Part shown: one piece after another, positions 10,696-22,777 of the stretch
How positions within the stretch are numbered: position 1 is the stretch's first letter
Layout: the number at the start of each line of letters is the position of its first letter
The notes under the pieces: model-generated
Told to the model about the DNA's origin: nothing
What the model saw: the letters and a program-made list of their open reading frames with translations, nothing else
The model's database searches: none
Program-made: the position numbers and the translations under genes
DNA from: Megamerina dolium
Lineage: Eukaryota; Arthropoda; Insecta; Diptera; Megamerinidae
NCBI GenBank assembly: GCA_963854835.1
Contig: OY978526.1
Coordinates: 71,768,418 to 71,832,417 of the forward strand
Direction: 5' to 3'
DNA: 64,000 nucleotides

Positions 10696-10841
10696 TACGA
10701 ATAACTTTTGTTCTATAAAACTTCGACACAAATGCTTATGGCTTACAACTGTTATTGATATAAATTTCACGTAGTTGGTAATAGCGGTTTAACAAATACA
10801 CCTGAGTGTAGTTAGTAACACTTCAATCGCCTAACCCTATA

Positions 10842-12201
10842 TATGTATATGACTATATATAGTGTGCACCACTTGCTGTCAACTCTCAGGGTTGCATTTG
10901 TGAATCTGTTGAGAGGAAATAATACTCTAAAAGACATATAATACAAGTGAATTTCATTCGTTTAATTCGATAGTCATAAAATCATGACATTTTTGCATTT
11001 TTTTTTTAGAGGAACCTCTATTCTAAACCCTTTTTATGCAGCTCTCCATGTATCTTTCATTTATCACATAGAAATTTTAATATTGAATTTATTCATTAAA
11101 TGGAGTATACTTTTTTTCTTTTCATCTATTTCTGTACATGTCAATCAAGTTTGTCAAGTTGCGTTTATATTTCACAGTCAGACAATTGAAAAATAATTGC
11201 AACAACGCAATAGAAGGGTATCCTTTTTCCTTTACTTCATTCCTTCCACTTTTTCTTTGGGCTCGAAACTTTTCCCAAAAACAAAAAATTGTCCAGACAG
11301 TATTGTTTTCATTTGTAAGAATCGAATAAGCGACAAAGATGAAGAGCATTTTGTTAATGCAACATTTGCAACCCTTCAATCCATCAAAGAAAGAGGAGAG
11401 TGTGAGAGACTCGAATAAAAGTTAATTACATGCATTTGTTTGTACACAAAATGCAATATGGAAACGATATGAATACCTTAACAATTGCAATGACAACAAT
11501 ACACATACATACTGAGAGAAGTGAGAGAAACGTCATCTATTCATGTGAGAGAAATATTCATTTCTATGTTCTCTATTACATACAATCTCATTTTCACAGC
11601 TGATTTACTGTGCTGAAGGTGTGAGCAATGAATGCAACAGAAAAGAGATGACAGCACAAAAGGAATCTTAAAGAATTATATAGGAGACAGATACAAAGAG
11701 ACAGGGAGAGAGAGTGAGAGAGAGAGAGAAGGAGAGAAAACGAAAAGTAGTATTTATATGAGTTTATATTTATTTTTATATGTCCTCATTTCTTAAAATC
11801 AGCCCAATTTTTTTTTTAGTTAATTTAGAACGAATGACATATGACGGTATGGCAGTTAAAATGTGATAAGGGTCACTTTTTCTTGCACACATTTTGTAGT
11901 TGATCGATTAAAAAATTTGTAGATTGGTTATTCAAATAAATGCTTACAAATTTAACGTTAATTAAAGGTAGCACCGCAAGTGGTCTTCACAATCGAAAAA
12001 TGTATTATTATTATTATTATTATTAGAAAAGGGTTGGATAACAGTCAAGCACTGCCACATAAAAGACAGTTTATGCTAAAAATAACCATATTGAGCCTAC
12101 AATGAATGTCTACAAACTCTAAGACACACTTTCCTGAAACTAATTCAAAACAAGATGTTGTCTTCCACTTCTGTTAAGGTGATACGTGAGGATATAATAA
12201 C
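10842..12201. other. AT-rich spacer with GA and ATT microsatellites
   Basis: No gene is supported. A GA-rich tract at about 11699-11738 (GAGAGA interrupted by GTGAGA) and an ATT tract at about 12003-12025 are present. GAGAG-type clusters at 11510-11560 are common in fly non-coding DNA. Confidence 0.5.
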
Positions 12202-12723
12202 CTGAAAAGTAGCCAGTGAGTAATCTTAAAGCAGTATAATTAAAGATTGTGAGCATGAAAGCTGTATTTAATCTGATGAGCTCTTTCGCTTGCCTGATAC
12301 CAAATATATTTCTACACAAGGAGTTTCAGGAATGTTCATCGTTCGTCTAGTTCATTTGTAATCGCATTTCCATCAATTCCATATAATAGCTTATGTCAAA
12401 GTACTCTACTACAATCTTCATAGCTCGAAAGCTCCAAAGCTACGAAAAGAGGGGATCACTGGCTGAAAAGTAGCCAGTGAGTAATCTTAAAGCAGTATAA
12501 TTAAAGATTGTGAGCATGAAAGCTGTATTTAATCTGATGAGCTCTTTCGCTTGCCTGATACCAAATATATTTCTACACAAGGAGTTTCAGGAATGTTCAT
12601 CGTTCGTCTAGTTCATTTGTAATCGCATTTCCATCAATTCCATATAATAACTTATGTCAAAGTACTCTACTACAATCTTCATAGCTCGAAAGCTCCAAAG
12701 CTACGAAAAGAGGGGATCACTAT
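12202..12723 (+). repeat. Near-perfect tandem duplication of 261 bp
   Basis: The block starting CTGAAAAGTAGCCAGTGAGT at 12202 starts again at 12463 and runs to about 12723. I see one substitution (TAATAGCTTATG versus TAATAACTTATG). The junction is marked by GGGATCACTGG running into CTGAAAAG. No known element is recognised inside the unit. Confidence 0.95.
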
Positions 12724-14140
12724 ACCCGTTAGATCTTTATCAAGGATTATTTTTGCACAAGCCGAACCTGATGTTTGGACCAAATGCAACCACCGCTAGT
12801 CAGATCAAGTGCCAATTGAGACCTTCGATATTGGAACTGGCAGTGAATGAAATTTTCTAATGAAGAATGGGCCAGTCTAGGCGAGGCCACTAACCGGGGC
12901 CATCTTTCCTATAACTATCCTCATTTAGAGCAACATTTGAATTCATAAGAAAATCGCATCAAATGGGTCTTACGGTATACGAGTGCAAGACGAAGGTCCA
13001 AGTATCAAGAAACAAAGAGTCCTGGTGACTTGAAAAACACATCTGTGTTCACAACTACGCTATTGAAATTTCTGACATCCGCATGGGAAGACCCGACCTC
13101 CAATAAAAGGCCCAAGTACACGAACCGCAATATATGGCCGCTCGAGATTTCGAACATAGACGGCTCAAGGTTGTCGGAATACACCATAAATATCGAATAA
13201 ATTGAGGACGTTCGTCTTACGCCGAGCTCTTACAAAACGTGTCTAGGCCGTATAGCGAGGAATGGTTCTAGTGAAAAACTGGCGCCATCGAGCACTGAAT
13301 AGAGGTATTTTGCGAAGTATGCTACAGTACATTTCATTATAAAGTCAATAAATAATGTGCCATATCATTTTTATCCCCACAAGCTCTAAATAAATAACGA
13401 CGTACTGATTGGACGTTGTACTGTAAAGATTGTTGGAAATACAATGAGTAAGAATGTTCAGAGGATAAACTCTAGAACATCTCCTGCGATCTTCAAGACA
13501 AGGGAGAACTTTTCTGTTTGAGGTTGACCTGTGCTGAGATTATTCGAAAGTATTCTCAATGATCTCCACTATATGTAATATTAAAAGAACGTTCATCTTG
13601 TATAGCTAAGGACTTAGAAGGTCTATGCGTGATTCCCGCTCAACCAATTCAACATAACCTCTAACCTACCACGAAAAAACTTAATGGTTGAGGTCTTGCT
13701 GTTATGAATCAGCGTATGTGAGGGGAGTCCCCCTTTTATACTTTTCAATTTTAATACCCACAATAATACTTGTAGAGTAGCAACTATTTGTTAGTTTACT
13801 TCCTTATATTTTCATAAATTCTACTACATAATTTAATTATTAGCACGGAGCATTGCCTGATAAGGACACATGCTACACATTAGTTGATGAAGAGCCCATA
13901 CCGGAGTCCATACCTCACTTCATGTGTGAGGATTCCTGGCTCGCCACAGAATGACTCATCTGGGCACTCACTTCTTACTACACAACCTAGCAGAGCTGGC
14001 TTATTAACAGCTGGGGAATATTTTATGCATCACCCGAAGATCGGTTTAGTTTCCAATGTAAATGCGGCATTATAATGGGCCTTACTTAGCCTAAGTAAGT
14101 CTGAGCAAGCGAACAACCGCCTCAATCCAACCTAATCTGG
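12724..14140 (+). pseudogene. Decayed non-LTR retrotransposon 3' region (tentative)
   Basis: Only weak signals support this. Near 13140-13180 the plus strand reads IDGSRLSEY, like the start of an RNase H domain of I/R1/Jockey-type elements. Near 13888-14060 it reads EEPIPESIPHFMCE followed by a SPEDRFSF-like segment, resembling the Cys/His-bearing end of such ORF2 proteins (EHxLCxCP type). The region closes with CTCAATCCAACCTAATCTGG, similar to the 3' untranslated tails of these elements. Many stops interrupt it, and an alternative origin is possible for the middle part. Confidence 0.35.
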
Positions 14141-14376
14141 GCAGCCTCTATTTATTTCTGATTTCAGGAGAACTTTATATTGTAAAGTTGGCAACACTAT
14201 TTATCAGCGTGACGCTCTATGTTCGGTATCATCTATGTTTTTTTGTTTTTTGCATTTTGCTTTTGTATCTTCGTTATTTGATATTTTATTTTACCGTTTA
14301 CTACCTTTCTTAAGATTTTAATGCGACGACGAGCCATTGTACGACACATTTAGTTTTTCTTACGCTCTCAGTACTC

Positions 14377-14415
<39 letters not shown>

Positions 14416-15898
14416 TTTTCCTTTAATATTAATGACCACCTTTTCTTTTATTATTAAATTTTACGACTCGTGGCGCTGAGTTGCTTCATCATAATATTTG
14501 CCTCTCTCTTCCATACCAGTTTTTTTCCTTTTCTTTACTCTCTCTTCTTTTTTGTTTTGTTTTTTTTTTTATTTTGGTAATGCTGGAGTTTAAGTAACCA
14601 CTGCACCCGTGCGCAATGTACTTTACAGCACTACCTACTGCACTACTCACTACTACAAGATTCAAGAATTTTTTCTTTGTATGAATTTTTATATGCAATG
14701 TTTGAGCTTCTTTGATAGTTGGTACATAATATTATGCGTTTACCGACATATCGATATAGCATTTATAAAACGTCTGCCGCTGCAGAAAGTGGTGTGCAAC
14801 AACACGTACATACCATTACGCACGCGTACAAAATTTTTATAAAATTTTTTGTTGATTGTGTTTTCTCGTTTCTTTGTTTCGTTATTGTTTGTGAATTGGA
14901 AAAAAAAAATAAGAGTAGTTTGGTTTCAAAAATTATAAATTATCTGTTATTGAAGAAAAAAAAAATATATAAAATAAAATTAATAAAAGATGAAATTTAA
15001 TAAACATTAAACAACAACAAAATGGATACTTCATCAAAAGGATAATATGTGTATATCATGATGCCAATTATTTAAAGGATTACAATACAGAAGCCGCAGC
15101 AGATTGATGATGATTATTTAATTGCAAAAGTAAATGTGAAATTTGAATTGAATCAGATTTCAGAAAAATGTTTTTTTAATTTTTATAAGAATTTTTATAA
15201 AAAGAAATTAATTCTTTAGTTCGACTGTTTAAAATTAGTATTGGAATAATTTATGAAAAATATTTTTATAAAAATATTTATGTGAAAAAGTCAATATTTT
15301 TGTGTTGTTTGTTTTGTTTGTTCTCTATATGCATAATTAATGTTAGTGTTGCGGATATTTTGATTTATTGCTGTTATTTTTATAATTTAATATATTTATT
15401 TTTGTAACCCGACTGCCATATTTAATTGTTAATAGTATTAATTTATATGTTATTGCAAAACAACAAGAGCAAAAAAAAATTCATTTTATTTATTTTAATT
15501 CCATACCTACACAAACAAGCAAAAACAAATGCCAAGCACACACAAAAGCCAATAATAAAATTCAACATTTTAAAATTATAAATATTTAATTAATTTATAA
15601 ATAAAATAAATTGTAAATATAAGTCGAAAAAAAAATTAACTAACCACTGCCGTCTGCCATCTCAGTAAATAAGTTAGAATATTAGCATCAACAACAAACT
15701 TGTTATGCTTGACAATAAAAAATTATTTCAAATTTCACATTTACTGCTGCCAACAACAACAACAACAATACCACCATCATCATTATCAATAAGGCTTTTG
15801 ACGCCACCACCGCCGTCATCGTCGTCATTATCATCGCCTTTATCATCAGCAACACCCGTAACATTGGTACCGCTCGTGTTTGTACAATATTATCACCA

Positions 15899-15929
<31 letters not shown>

Positions 15930-17159
15930 CATCATCGTCAACATCAACATCATCATCAACACCGATATCAACATCAATACTGTCATCGAAAACAACAGCA
16001 ACTACCGAAATTATACATACACATTTTAATCAGAAGAAAACGACGAGAAAGAACACATTCTCAATATTCTGTATTTTTTCATTTGTTCAACACAATATTA
16101 ATGTTGTTATTATTTGAAAAATGTAAGTATCTCAATTACTTAATATATTTGTTGTGAATTTAATTTTCCATCGAAATCGGTCAATGTGAGCTAAATTTTT
16201 TAATCAATTTCGATCGAAAGTAAAATTCAATAGAAGAAAATTAAATCAAAAATGGTTTTCTCTTCTTTTTTAATTATTTTGTTGTCCACCCCACATTGAA
16301 CACACCCTTCATTAGAAATGTCCAAATAATGTTGTGCAACATTGTCATCATGATTCATTTTAATAACATTTCGAAAAAGTACATAAATATTCATTCAATC
16401 GTCAGATTACTACAAAATGGCGGGAATTTCTCTATTCGTCGCTATAGAATAATAACTAAATGTATGGTATCATATCGTACGGTCATTACTCGTTCGTTGG
16501 TTTCATACACGATGTATTTACTCGTTAATTTAATTCGTTTATTTTTTTTCGATTATATTTTATATTTATTTCATACGACTTTGTATCATCTGTCTTGTTT
16601 TTGCGTTGGTTGAGTAATTTTCTTTTTTTTTTTTTTCCTTTTGCTATCGGTTGATTTTTTTACCTCATCGTTTTTGTGTTTGTTATTTAATCGATTCGAC
16701 TACCTACATACTTACGATTATTGTTGCTACTGTTTGTTGCCTTTGTTGTTGTGTATAATGTTGACTAAACAATATCAAATGTTGCTAATGTACCATAGAT
16801 ACATGTTTATTAAAATTTATAGTATTGTAATTATGAAGTGATTTGTTTTTCTCTCTCAATAAATTCCATACTTGATTTTGTGCACAAACTAGCATAAATT
16901 GCTTATATATTTGACGCAATTGAGTACCTAACATTTTTGACTGTAGGTTGAGAGTTTTACGCAGTTGATTCTGTTACTTGCTCGCTAGCTCTATTTTTAT
17001 ATAACGAATTTCATCCGCCGGAGATTAGATATCTCTCGTTTCCTTCGTTGACCTCCACCCCGACTAATCAATTTTCAGTATCCTCTCTTGATGTCAATTT
17101 TTTAACACTATGGAAGTTTTACTTGGATACTTATGTGGCCATAACAACTGAATATCGAT
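14141..17159. other. Long AT-rich region with simple repeats; possible low-complexity exon
   Basis: A CT tract (about 14380-14411), poly-T/A runs and a CAT/CAC/CAA-rich block (15755-15995) are the visible landmarks. The block lies in a 150-codon frame (15705-16157) of His, Pro, Ser and Gln runs. A good splice-donor match, AAAAAT then GTAAGTAT, lies at 16123, so an untranslated exon is conceivable, but nothing proves one. The frame alone is not evidence of a protein. Confidence 0.3.
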
Positions 17160-17666
17160 TTAGGCCGAATATAACATGCTACGCCAGCCATCTATGTTCT
17201 TCGTTAGCTGGCGCCAGTTAAAAACTCCAAACACCATCAGGTTCTGCAGTACTTGGTCTTTCCACCGGAGGTTAGGTCTTCCTCTTCTGCGTCGTCCTCC
17301 AGCGGGTTCCGAATATAACACCTTCTTAGCTGGAGCGTGTTCTTCCATTCGCTCGACATGACCTAGCCAGCGCATCCGCTGGATTTTGATGCGCTTTACT
17401 GTGTCAATAACGGCATACAGCTCGTACAGCTCATGGTTGTACCTTATTCGGTACTCGCCACTAACGCAAATAGGTCCAAAGATCTTGCGTATGACTTTTC
17501 TCTCGAAAACCCCAAGCATTCGCTCATCCGAAGTGGAAATTGTCCAGGCTTCAGCGCCATATATAAGGACAGGCATGATGAGAGGCTTGTAGAGTGTAGT
17601 TTTCGTTCTTCGAGAGTGGGCTCGACTTCTCAATTGCTTACTTAGCCCAAAGTGGAAGTTTTGCAA
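17160..17666 (-). pseudogene. Non-LTR retrotransposon reverse transcriptase, C-terminal piece
   Basis: The 168-residue open stretch matches the tail of non-LTR ORF2 proteins: TTLYKPLIMPVLIYGAEAWT, VFERKVIRKIFGP, IRYNHELYELY, IQRMRWLGHVERMEEHAPAK, RRRGRPNLRWKDQV and a final WRQLTKNIDGWRSML. These lie after the polymerase palm, so the YxDD active site and all upstream domains are missing, as expected of a 5'-truncated insertion. The piece is uninterrupted, hence younger than the neighbouring mariner relic it abuts. It cannot act alone. Confidence 0.9.
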
Positions 17667-17689
17667 TGATAAAAAATAATGTTAATCGG

Positions 17690-18300
17690 TTGGTGCCAGA
17701 TTCAGACTATAAGGTACATGCTTGAAAACTGTCCTCCGTGAGTTTCTGGCATGTCTGATGTAACACAACACACACTTCTTCCTTTTTCCATTTATGGTCA
17801 ATCGCTCATTTTATACAATATCATTGTGGACAGTAGACTTCCGAATTTAAGAGTTTTTAGCCATATTGAAGTAGCTCACTTCCATCAAATTCACAAATTG
17901 ATCATGGGTTAGCCACCGTTTGAGCTGCTTCAATGCGCATTGATCACGATCGTTTTCAAATAATCATGTAGTATGTGTGACTAATTTCTCTTCCCCAGTC
18001 GTTTAAGAAATGGGCCGATTTCATTGCGCTTGCACAAGGCTTCAGAGATGGAAGTTCCATCCATCATATACATTGTCCCAATTTGTACGGCACCTAACCA
18101 TCGAGCTTCTTTTTGAATGCAACGTTATACAGGTGGTTTTGGATTATTTTATGGTCGATCATTAGCTAATGGGCGTCAGCTATGACCGCTAATATGCCGA
18201 CCTGCTTCGATCATTATCGGATAAGGACCATGAAGACTGTTCCCAATTTCAGCCGCCTTGCGGCATTGCACTAGGAGCCAATCCGTAAAGATGAAACATG
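17690..18300 (-). pseudogene. Mellifera-like mariner relic
   Basis: Fragments on the minus strand include KEARWLGAVQIGTM, LCKRNEIGPFLKR (cf. KRNKIDPFLKR of the 286-1255 copy), and, after many stops, HVPYSLNLAPTD, which corresponds to HPPYSPDLAPSD with the third catalytic Asp. The piece joins directly to the reverse-transcriptase relic at 17666. No terminal repeats are seen and multiple frames must be joined, so it is an ancient copy. Confidence 0.7.
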
Positions 18301-18869
18301 AACTCTTAAAGCGAGTTTCTTCTATCATCGACAAGTTCTATTTTAGATATTGCAAATCTTTGATATAATAAATATGTATAGGCTTCACAAAACCCTTTTG
18401 TTGTACATGTTAAATTTGAAGCGCAAGTGCCTTTATCGCCCTATTCCACAAGGCGGAAACTTTACAACATAACTTCTACTGACCTTTTTTCAAAATTCTT
18501 TATGGAACTATTTCATGGCAGCTGGGAGATGAAAGCACACTTCGCCTATTAGCTATATAAACAACTAGAGTCCGACTGAGGATGGTTATCAAATGGACTC
18601 CACTATACGCAAACCCTATTAACATTATGAACAATTTCAATTTCATATCGCGTAAGATTGATTATGAGATATCAAGATTAAACTAAACAATTAGTCCCAT
18701 ATATACGTCCGACATCCGATAGAAAGGACTTCCTTTTTAAAAATAAAATCTACTTCTCAAAACTGAACTGCTGGGTGGAAGCAGGGTTCTTCTCTGACAC
18801 TCTTTTAGAATCAGTCTGTCTGAATTCAATTATTGCCCGTAACTATTCAACTTCGACTCCTTATCGGTG
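18301..18869. other. Spacer, nothing recognised
   Basis: No coding similarity or repeat identity could be assigned; parts may be decayed retrotransposon sequence leading into the next feature. Confidence 0.4.
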
Positions 18870-19335
18870 CTGAAATAGCATGGTAGAGGATTTTGTATTG
18901 GTGCCGAGGCACGTAGACATAGTGGGGAACGAAAAAGCCCATGAATCGTCTGAGAAGATCCCATCGTTGGAAACTATTTCTGCTAAGGAGGGTGTTGTTA
19001 TTTTTACAAGGGCAACAAACATATTTTATCATCAAACGCAGTAATAAAGATTAACTCCAGATAAGCGCTGGAACCCCTCATGTACCGTTACTCATATTAT
19101 CTGGCAAAAGTTCGATGCAAATTTGACAAAACAATTACTGGTAAGCAGCCTACTTTACTAGCACCTGGTTACTTCCGCAGATGTGACGTCAAGAAGGAAT
19201 CTGAAGTCGAGCAGTTATTTCCAAAATTATTTCAGCGAGAGGGCTCAGTGTCGCTCCTCTCGAAATTCGGAATGGTTGGACGAATGATAGAGATGCCCAA
19301 TTTGCAGCATCAATCGCCTCAATCTAACCGAACTA
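18870..19335 (+). pseudogene. Non-LTR retrotransposon RNase H / 3' end relic
   Basis: The plus strand reads FVLVPRHVDIVGNEKAHESS at about 18880-18945, closely resembling the RNase H motif VPGHxxIxGNExAD of I/R1/Jockey-type elements. About 230 bp on, CDVKKESEVEQLFPKLFQRE (19160-19240) resembles the Cys-rich end of ORF2, and the tail CATCAATCGCCTCAATCTAA resembles their 3' untranslated ends. Stops interrupt the frame. Confidence 0.6.
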
Positions 19336-19390
19336 AAGAATTGCCACTTGCTTGCCGATATATAGGTGGGCACTTCATTTTCCCTCTCTA
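19336..19390 (-). repeat. SINE fragment, reverse orientation
   Basis: Complemented, the stretch GAATTGCCACTTGCTTGCCG and AGGTGGGCA matches the post-head segment of the 22778 SINE (CACCTGTCGGCAAGCAATTG). It is short and follows the retrotransposon tail directly. Confidence 0.55.
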
Positions 19391-20971
19391 CCTAGGAGTC
19401 CTTTACTTGTTTAGAAATAGAAATGCCATAATTATATTCTAATAATCTGCTAGAGTGAAGAAAATTTGTTGATAAAATATGAGAGAATATTGAAGGATTT
19501 TGTGTGTGTGTATGATTCAGTGAGAGAAAAAGAAAGAAAGGGATATCCATGTAGTCCCAAAGAATAGAAAATATTTTCAAAATTAACATTTTTCATTTGA
19601 AGCATAACCAGATTGAGAACAACAGCTACAACAACAATGAAAAGCATTATTTCATTTATACATTTAAATAAGGACATGGAAGAATGCAAAAGGTTGAAAA
19701 CATGAGAAAAAGAAGAAGAAGAAGAAGAAGTAGCAGTATTGTGTGGCACCTCACACATTTCAGGTTTAGGTCTTAATTTTTTTTTCCCCATTTTTTTTTT
19801 CTTTGCTTTACTTGATCAGTTAGTGTTCGAATGTGACCGACTAGTCAGTCAATCATTGGCACGCTTGAGTAGAGTTTAGTCTTTCAGTTCACCCCTTTTT
19901 TTTTTTTTTGTTTGAAAATGTTTTATGTGAAAAAATCAATACACAAAAAAATGGACATTTTTTTTTTTTTTGAAACTTTCGAGGGATTTATGGCAAAGAA
20001 AAAAAAATCTTGAAATGTTTTTTTTTTTTGTTGCTCTTAGGTACGTTCTAGCTATTATTGTCTTTTCGCGTATGTCTGTGATAATAATTCGTTTCTGGTT
20101 GTTTGACAAGCTGAAAAAAAAATGATGAGAGTGATATATTTTTCCCTTATATTTTTTTTTTCTTTTCTCATTTTGCATCTTATTATGTGTATAAGTTGAT
20201 TTTTTTTTTCCTGCTACTCGTCTTCTACACAAGTAATTAGATTTTTATATAGGCACATACGCAGTCATATGTATGTACATATTTTTGTATCTATGCATAA
20301 GCGGTGTTTGTATCTACGCACATAACTTTTGTGTCTTCCCTTTTTTTTTTGTTTTTTAAGAAGATAAAAAATATCTCCTAGGCTCTTGAGACTTTGCTAG
20401 ACTTCTTGTACACACACACATTTCCCTTAAAAAACACACAAAAACACACAAGGAAAAAACAAACATTAAATATAAACGAACAAAGATGTAACAAAGAGCA
20501 ATAATGTAATGCAATGCAATATGGGATTATTTTGCTGTTGGAAAAACTTCCCACGATCCTTGCATTTGAATGTTGTCGCGCTCATATGTGCGTTTTGTAT
20601 GTAATAATTGTTTGTGGAATGTTCAATTGGAAGTCACTGACATTTGTTAGGCATTTGTATGTGTCTGTGTGTGTGTGTCTGTCATGTGAAACATTGTATG
20701 CGACAATATCAATTAACAGTACATAAAATATGTGAAAGGATTGGATAATTAGTTATTTATTCTATCGTAGATTAAGATTTTAATGAAAAAGAGTAGTGAT
20801 ATCTCTATCACTGATGAGAGATAAACTCTTCAACTGATTTATTTAACTTGTGAAATTATTATCTAATTTGATAAAATAGTTTTGAGACCAGCTACGCTCG
20901 TTCAGATGTTCAACTGACTTTTTTGACCCTTTACAAGAAATATAAAAACTTAATGGCTCTTTAATGATAAA
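19391..20971. other. AT-rich spacer with poly-T runs and (AGA)n
   Basis: An AGA tract (about 19708-19731), several runs of nine or more T, and a GTCTGTGTGTGTGTGTCTGT tract (about 20662) are present. No gene is supported. Confidence 0.5.
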
Positions 20972-20973
20972 TA

Positions 20974-22276
20974 AAGGGTTATCCATTTTGCGGTTTCAAA
21001 AGTAAATGTAAATAAAACACATATAAAATATTTTTTAACATGATATTTCTTTTTTATTATAAAGTTTGAACGTTGACATTATGTGTGAAATACTACATCA
21101 TTTAAATGACCACCACGCGAATTGTTGCAAGCATCGATTCTTTTGAGGTAATTTTCGACCACTTTTTGACACATATTGGGCGGTATCTCAGCCATAACGT
21201 GACGAATGTTGGTTTTTAGGTGCTCAAGAGTTAAAGGTTTATCTGCATAAACACGGTCTTTCGCGTAGCCCCACACAAAAAAAGTCAAGCGGTGTCAAAT
21301 CGCATGATCTTGGTGGCCACTTGATATCGCCACGACGAGAAATTACACGGCCAGAAAATTTCTCTTGCAATAAAGCCATATTCGCTCGAGTTGTGTGGCA
21401 TGTGGCACCGTCTTGTTGAAACCACATATTCTCTAAGTCGTATTCTTCAATAGCAGGCAAAAAAAAGTCGGTTATCATATGACCATAACGCTTCGAATTG
21501 ACGGTGACAGTCGTTCCATCGTCGTTTTCGAAGAAGTAAGGTCCAATCACACCTCCGGACCAAAGAGCGCACCAAGCAGTGACTTTTTGTGGATGTAGTG
21601 GCCTCTCTTCAATTACTTGAGGATTCTCAGAACCCCAAATACGACAATTTTGTTTGTTAACATACCCACCGAGTGAGAAATGTGCTTCGTCGCTGAAGAA
21701 AATTTTGTTCTAAAAATCGCCGTCCACCGCCTGTTCAAGCACCCATTCGACGTATCTACGACGTTGTGAATGGTCAGCTGGCTTCAGTTGTTGTGTGAGC
21801 TGGATTTTATATGGATGTAGGTGTAGATCCAAATGCAAAATACGCCATAATGTGCCGTAAGACAGTCCTAATTCCTGAGAACGACGAGGAATCAACACAT
21901 TCGGGTCTTCGGCAACACTTTCACTTACAGCAGCGATATTTTCGGTGGTAAGAGCGAAACGATGATACACAGGCCTTACAATATCTGTAACCGATCCAGT
22001 CTCTTCATATTTCTTCACAATTTTGCCAATTGCTTGCGTAGTTGGACGATTATGTAAACCATAATCTTCTCTTAAAGCACGATATGTGGCTGTGGCAGAA
22101 TCACCATTTTTGTAGTAGGTTTTTACAATTTTAATGCGTTGTGCGATAGTTAAGCGATCCATTTTCGCAAATGTCAGACTTTGAACTGAAAACGAAAGAA
22201 ATTGTTTTAACAACTCAGTTTGACAGATGTCGAATTCTAGCCCTATACTTTTGAAACCGCGAAATGGATAACCCTT
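20974..22276 (-). mobile_element. DD41D mariner, full-length element
   Basis: Inverted ends of about 30 bp are nearly perfect: AAGGGTTATCCATTTTGCGG on the left and, complemented, AAGGGTTATCCATTTCGCGG on the right, both continuing TTTCAAAAGTA. TA lies at 20972-20973 and 22277-22278. Length 1303 bp is typical of a complete mariner. A second copy starts at 63310. Confidence 0.95.
21079..22162 (-). pseudogene. DD41D mariner transposase, one stop and one frameshift
   Basis: The start is the internal Met of MDRLTIAQRIKIVKTYYKNG near 22162; the upstream Met at 22213 adds unrelated residues. Two helix-turn-helix regions follow (RPTTQAIGKIVKKYEETG; RRSQELGLSYGTLWRILHLD). A TAG stop replaces a residue after AVDGDF, just before FFSDEAHF (first Asp). 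The second Asp is in FQQDGATCH. The third is in TPLDFF, 41 residues later, a DD41D triad as reported for the rosa-type mariners of tephritids. An extra base in the A-run at about 21278 shifts the frame right after TPLDFF. With only two lesions this is a recently dead copy. Confidence 0.93.
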
Positions 22277-22278
22277 TA

Positions 22279-22678
22279 TAAAAAATTCTTATGAATTGAG
22301 CGTTCATGATTTTTGGTTTCTGTATTTGGTTTCTCATTGCCCACGCAGAGAAACCCGAAAGGTGAAGTTGACTATTTACTTTGACATAAAATTTTTTGAT
22401 TTTCTATCGACACTAAGAGAATACGACTGTTCGCTTACATCAAAATCAGCCCATTGTGATGCCTTAAATTAGGCTCCCTTTTCATACCTCAAACCATTCG
22501 GAACTACGTGAAGAACGGTATAAATCCCCCAACTGGCATTGAGCCAGATCGCTGACATTGTTCTTAAAATAGTTAACTCTGTGAGGAATGGAGAATCACA
22601 CAAAAGGATGGTTTCTAGTTCGTTTTCATCGTCAAGCGGTTTTCTGATTCTACGTTTTATCAAGGAACTCTAGCCATA
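22279..22678. other. Spacer, nothing recognised
   Basis: No gene or known repeat is recognised between the mariner and the SINE. Confidence 0.45.
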
Positions 22679-22777
22679 GATGCCGCAGCTCAGTCCCTGT
22701 CACAACTCAGAGGTTAGTCTGTTGGCCTTTTAAGCCGTAAGTCGTGGATTCGATTAATATCGGAGAAGGTTTTTTTG
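22679..22777 (+). repeat. SINE head, separate truncated copy
   Basis: GATGCCGCAGCTCAG and GTCGTGGATTCGATTAATAT echo the tRNA-like head of the next copy, with an inserted stretch between the D-arm halves, and then stop at a T-run before the body. It lies head to tail with the fuller SINE at 22778. Confidence 0.6.

Larger units (their letters stand above)
9040..10839 (-). mobile_element. DD37D (maT-like) mariner element carrying a nested MITE
   Basis: The ends carry a near-perfect inverted repeat: left CAGGGTTAGGCGATTGAAGT and right, complemented, TAGGGTTAGGCGATTGAAGT, each followed by GTTAC. TA target copies lie at 9038-9039 and 10840-10841. The total is 1800 bp; removing the 495-bp MITE at 9801-10295 and one copy of its 3-bp duplication leaves about 1.3 kb, the normal size for the superfamily. 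Confidence 0.93.

Noticed and set aside
15705..16157. 150-codon frame rich in His, Pro, Ser and Gln
   Set aside because: It is built from CAT, CAC and CAA microsatellites; no conserved domain. Kept only as a possible untranslated exon.
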